Of a stretch of 8,514 nucleotides of DNA, positions 5,758-8,514 are shown in pieces. Positions within the stretch are counted from its first letter, which is position 1. Every line of letters begins with the position of its first letter. The notes beneath the pieces were generated by a model, which saw only the letters and a list, made by a program, of their open reading frames with translations, had not been told where the DNA came from and did no database searches. A program made the translations under genes and the position numbers. Source of the stretch: an uncultured Bacteroidia bacterium (GTDB taxonomy: Bacteria > Bacteroidota > Bacteroidia > Bacteroidales > Prolixibacteraceae); NCBI GenBank assembly GCA_903859795.1, contig CAIOOC010000443.1, forward strand, positions 1 through 8,514. The letters are read 5' to 3'.

Positions 5758-8223
5758 TTACTGAAGTTGTATAATGCCTTGCAGATTTTGATTTACAGAC
5801 ATAGAAGTTTTTGTCTGATTCCGGATAATAACAAAGGTATGCTTTTTGGAACCAATGTTTTTATCATTAATAAAATTATTCAAATCCTGAATCTTCTTAA
5901 TCTTCACACCATCAATTTCCTGAATCAAATCACCAGTACGGAATCCCAGATTGTCTGCTTGTGAACCTTGCGGGACCTGGGTTAATGCAACGCCTGCTTC
6001 GTTAAAACCCACTCCGAAGGCCGACATTTCATTTCCTGCAGGTTCTTTTAATAAGATATTCATCCATTTGAAAATTGTTTTTTGAGGTTGAATATTCTCA
6101 AGACTTATTTTAACAGAGGGAAATTCTGGTGTTTTCGCAATGGCTTTTAAGGAAGGTTTTATGACTCCAAAATGATTCATTGGGAAATTTGCAAAACCTG
6201 TTTGAAAAGCAGGAGAGTTATCAGATACGCGGAAATCACCTGTGGCAGGATTTAAAAATTCGGGATTCCCGCAAATGGAATGGTTATCGCACCCATTAAT
6301 CGCGAAGCGGGTCATAAATTCTTTTTCTGAAACGAAGAAGTTTGAGTCCAGCTGCTGTCCCCAATGCCCGTCCGAAGCGATCGTTGCATTCATGATTGCG
6401 GGCTGGTAGGGCAAAAAAACGATATTTTGTTTGAAAATGTCGCCACTATTCAGATACCAAACATGAGGGTGCAAGCCGTTGTTAACTATGATGTTGTTGG
6501 TAGCGGTCCGGTGATAGCCTTCACGCATTTTCAATCCTCCGTTCAGCAGCAGGTTATTGGTTATCAGATATTGGGTGGAACCATCATCAAGATCTATATC
6601 CCAGCCATGATCGCATCGCCAGCGGTTATTCCTGATTATGTTAGGTTCCATCATATCCAGAAAGGGCAGGGCTGGCAATTTGCTAACTTCAGCAACAGTT
6701 TCCCTGACATCCGGCGTCCAAAAGCGGTCTCGTCCCCATGAATTAAAACTGCCATGATCACCCGTTTCCAAAACGGTATTAAACACATCGCAATTCTCAA
6801 TGATATGTCCGCCGAAAGTTCCTTCATTGATATTTATCCCGGCACGAGGTACATCATAAATTGAGCAATGGCTGACCCTGATTTTATGAGACATTGAAAT
6901 CTGAACCGGTGCAGTTTGCTTTTCATCCCGTCCAGTCATTGTAATCAGACAATCCTCGACCAGACAATCTTCAGGAAAGTTGTCCCCTTTCGGCCCGGGT
7001 GTGTGGTCAAGGTTCGGGTAATCCTGCGGACCATAACTGAATATTGGGCTGCGAACGCTCAGCGGATCTCCAACAAATGCTATTCCATTGGCTCCGCTGT
7101 TGTGAATATAGCATCCTGTAATCGTTATCCTCCGATTATAGTTATTTACAAAAATAGTATTCCCGCCTACCTGATCGAACTCGCAATCCGAGATTCTGCA
7201 GCCCTCAGCTCCGTTGTAAAGTACCGCGCCGCCCCTGAAAATTGTCCAGTCTGACCGCAGCAGAGGCTCTTTGTTCTCCATAAATGTTCGCGCAGTATGC
7301 CGGAACACAAAACCTTTAAGATTAACCGATCTTACAGGTTCCTCTTTTGATCCTCTGAATTCTACGAGCTCTTTCAGACGCACAATCTCAACCCGGGCAG
7401 TCTTCATATCTGTTCCCTGTTGAGGAATATAATATATTTTCCGCTCTTTGACATTAAAAAACCATTCTCCCGGGACGTCCAGTTCCTCAAAAATATTTTC
7501 TGCCATCCGGTAAACAGGGTGCATAGCTGAGGCACGATTATTCTGCCAGCCACCTTCATAATTCAAGGAGCCATCGCTATTTTTCCCTTTGATAATCCAA
7601 TGCATATCTCCCCATAGGGAAGAGTGCATGGCATGAATAAATCCCCCTTCCGGATTTTTCCATGCGGCTGTTCTTTCAGGTGTCAGCGGATCATTAGCCA
7701 GATCTGCCTTCGCATTATGACTTAACTCCCAGGTATCAAAAACATTCTTGCCGGCAATAGCATTGGGAAATCTGGCCATTCGTTGACGGATGCCATTGAT
7801 ATAGAGCTGATCTATATTCAGATCTTCAGAAACAGTAGCGATAAAGATATCCTTCTTACCTTTTTCCCAGTTAAGTTCCAGGCTGCTGCCGCCACTAATG
7901 ATTACCCTGCCCTCCTCTTCAGCTAAATAGTTTACCGAGGCACCTTTGGTTTTACTGTCCTGTGCAGTGAAAATCACTTTTTGGGGAAGATAATAAGTCC
8001 CGCTGCGGAATAGGATAGTATCAGTTTCCGAGGCTGATTTCATCCGGGCCAAAGATTGGGCCCTGGCAAAAGATGCCACGGGTTTATCCTTTGTTCCCGG
8101 ATTTGTGTCATTTCCTTTAGGTGAAACGTAGATTGTCTGGCTATTCGCGAGAAAACCAGGGCATAAAAGAATCAGTAAGTAAGCGATCTTTCGAATCAGC
8201 CAGCAACGGGGCTTACGGATCAT
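5758..8223 (-). CDS. Secreted right-handed parallel beta-helix protein, GH141-like, with C-terminal PDZ domain
   Basis: The 821 residues begin with a Sec signal peptide (hydrophobic core about 13-25, cleavage likely near residue 28). C21 lacks a small residue before it, so it is not a convincing lipobox. The mature protein opens with TIYVSPKGNDTNPGT, typical of carbohydrate-active beta-helix proteins. YINGIRQRMARFPN (141-154) and GGFIHAMHSSLWGDMHW (193-209) resemble GH141, a family with alpha-L-fucosidase and xylanase members. Helical-coil repeats rich in N, G, I and C run from about 300 to 640, with acidic segments ETGDHGSFNSWGRDR (486-500) and DIDLDDGST (542-550) as candidate active-site regions. 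Residues about 735-805, with FGVGF and LGFRTGDLIQEIDG, form a PDZ domain. No Por-type sorting domain follows. The protein probably cleaves a glycan in the periplasm. It follows a fucosidase gene by 24 bases. Fold and PDZ are well supported; the GH141 assignment is less sure and activity is inferred. Confidence 0.85.
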   Translation of the reverse strand: MIRKPRCWLIRKIAYLLILLCPGFLANSQTIYVSPKGNDTNPGTKDKPVASFARAQSLARMKSASETDTILFRSGTYYLPQKVIFTAQDSKTKGASVNYLAEEEGRVIISGGSSLELNWEKGKKDIFIATVSEDLNIDQLYINGIRQRMARFPNAIAGKNVFDTWELSHNAKADLANDPLTPERTAAWKNPEGGFIHAMHSSLWGDMHWIIKGKNSDGSLNYEGGWQNNRASAMHPVYRMAENIFEELDVPGEWFFNVKERKIYYIPQQGTDMKTARVEIVRLKELVEFRGSKEEPVRSVNLKGFVFRHTARTFMENKEPLLRSDWTIFRGGAVLYNGAEGCRISDCEFDQVGGNTIFVNNYNRRITITGCYIHNSGANGIAFVGDPLSVRSPIFSYGPQDYPNLDHTPGPKGDNFPEDCLVEDCLITMTGRDEKQTAPVQISMSHKIRVSHCSIYDVPRAGININEGTFGGHIIENCDVFNTVLETGDHGSFNSWGRDRFWTPDVRETVAEVSKLPALPFLDMMEPNIIRNNRWRCDHGWDIDLDDGSTQYLITNNLLLNGGLKMREGYHRTATNNIIVNNGLHPHVWYLNSGDIFKQNIVFLPYQPAIMNATIASDGHWGQQLDSNFFVSEKEFMTRFAINGCDNHSICGNPEFLNPATGDFRVSDNSPAFQTGFANFPMNHFGVIKPSLKAIAKTPEFPSVKISLENIQPQKTIFKWMNILLKEPAGNEMSAFGVGFNEAGVALTQVPQGSQADNLGFRTGDLIQEIDGVKIKKIQDLNNFINDKNIGSKKHTFVIIRNQTKTSMSVNQNLQGIIQLQ

Positions 8224-8247
8224 TTGGTTTTGAATTTTTGCAATCCC

Positions 8248-8514
8248 CTATTTTTTAAATGCTACTTTAAATGTAATAACTTGCCAATCTGGTAGTTTGG
8301 CAGGTTTGGTTATAACAAGGCCAGCAGGTTCCTGTTTCCAGTTAAGCTTTTCGCTACTCCCAAGCATAGTTACAGATTCTACTGCTTTATCAGCAAATTT
8401 TGAATTTGTCCCAAGGGATTTTATCACCACATTTGTGACAGGAGTTCCCAGACAGAATGCATAAAGGATATCGCCTTTTTGGGTAAACCGTATGTCACTC
8501 GCGCTGTATTTCAA
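8248..8514 (-). CDS. C-terminal end of a probable GH29 alpha-L-fucosidase (partial)
   Basis: Eighty-eight residues are visible, ending at a TAG (8248-8250); the gene runs off the right edge. The first codon in the window is TTG encoding an internal leucine, not a start. The segment KYSASDIRFTQKGDILYAFC, then TMLGSSEKLNWKQEPAGLVI and a final strand, matches the C-terminal beta-sandwich typical of GH29 alpha-L-fucosidases, which often carry a D-x-RFT-x-KGD-x-LYA segment and a VTLLGS-like strand. GH29 enzymes release alpha-linked L-fucose with retention; their catalytic residues lie in the N-terminal barrel, which is not visible. The gene is 24 bases upstream of the beta-helix gene on the same strand, consistent with co-transcription. 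Related glycosidase families share similar C-terminal sandwiches, so this is a strong family guess rather than proof. Confidence 0.78.
   Translation of the reverse strand: MKYSASDIRFTQKGDILYAFCLGTPVTNVVIKSLGTNSKFADKAVESVTMLGSSEKLNWKQEPAGLVITKPAKLPDWQVITFKVAFKK

Noticed and set aside
6364..7254. Two forward open frames (6364-6741 and 6916-7254) antisense to the beta-helix gene
   Set aside because: They have no recognisable domain or promoter and lie wholly opposite a well-supported secreted protein.
1..8514. tRNA or rRNA genes, CRISPR array, insertion sequence, phage or defence genes
   Set aside because: Intergenic regions are short and show no cloverleaf, spaced repeats, terminal inverted repeats with a transposase, or related domains.

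Overview
The window looks like chromosomal DNA of a member of the Bacteroidota. Three intergenic regions carry the octamer TAnnTTTG, the -7 element of Bacteroidota housekeeping promoters, each 30-34 bases before a start codon. No convincing Shine-Dalgarno sequence precedes any gene. The glycan-related genes are of types common in this phylum. I cannot name a genus from the sequence.

Layout. Bases 1-110 may hold the 3' end of an unrecognised forward gene. mutS (mismatch repair) follows on the forward strand, probably from a TTG at 269 to 2887. Its 3' end carries two stem-loops, one small (2880-2897) and one very long (2902-2948). They separate it from a convergent amt gene (ammonium channel, reverse strand, 4184-2952). 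An AT-rich region of about 230 bases with divergent promoters and a perfect 16-base palindrome separates amt from mscL (mechanosensitive channel, forward, 4417-4845).

The right half (8514-4860) is a reverse-strand gene run with gaps of 24 and 31 bases. In transcription order it holds the C-terminal end of a GH29-type alpha-L-fucosidase (cut by the window edge), a secreted parallel beta-helix protein resembling GH141 with a C-terminal PDZ domain, and a secreted esterase of the esterase-D/CE1 type. Together they read as part of a polysaccharide-degrading operon aimed at a fucosylated, probably acylated glycan. The substrate is an inference. The operon converges on mscL with only 14 bases between the stop codons.

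mutS, amt and mscL are ordinary housekeeping genes with intact key motifs and are not functionally linked. I found no tRNA, rRNA, CRISPR array, insertion sequence or defence gene. I see no clearly undescribed system; the best leads are the fucosidase/beta-helix-PDZ/esterase operon, the long hairpin behind mutS and the palindrome between amt and mscL.
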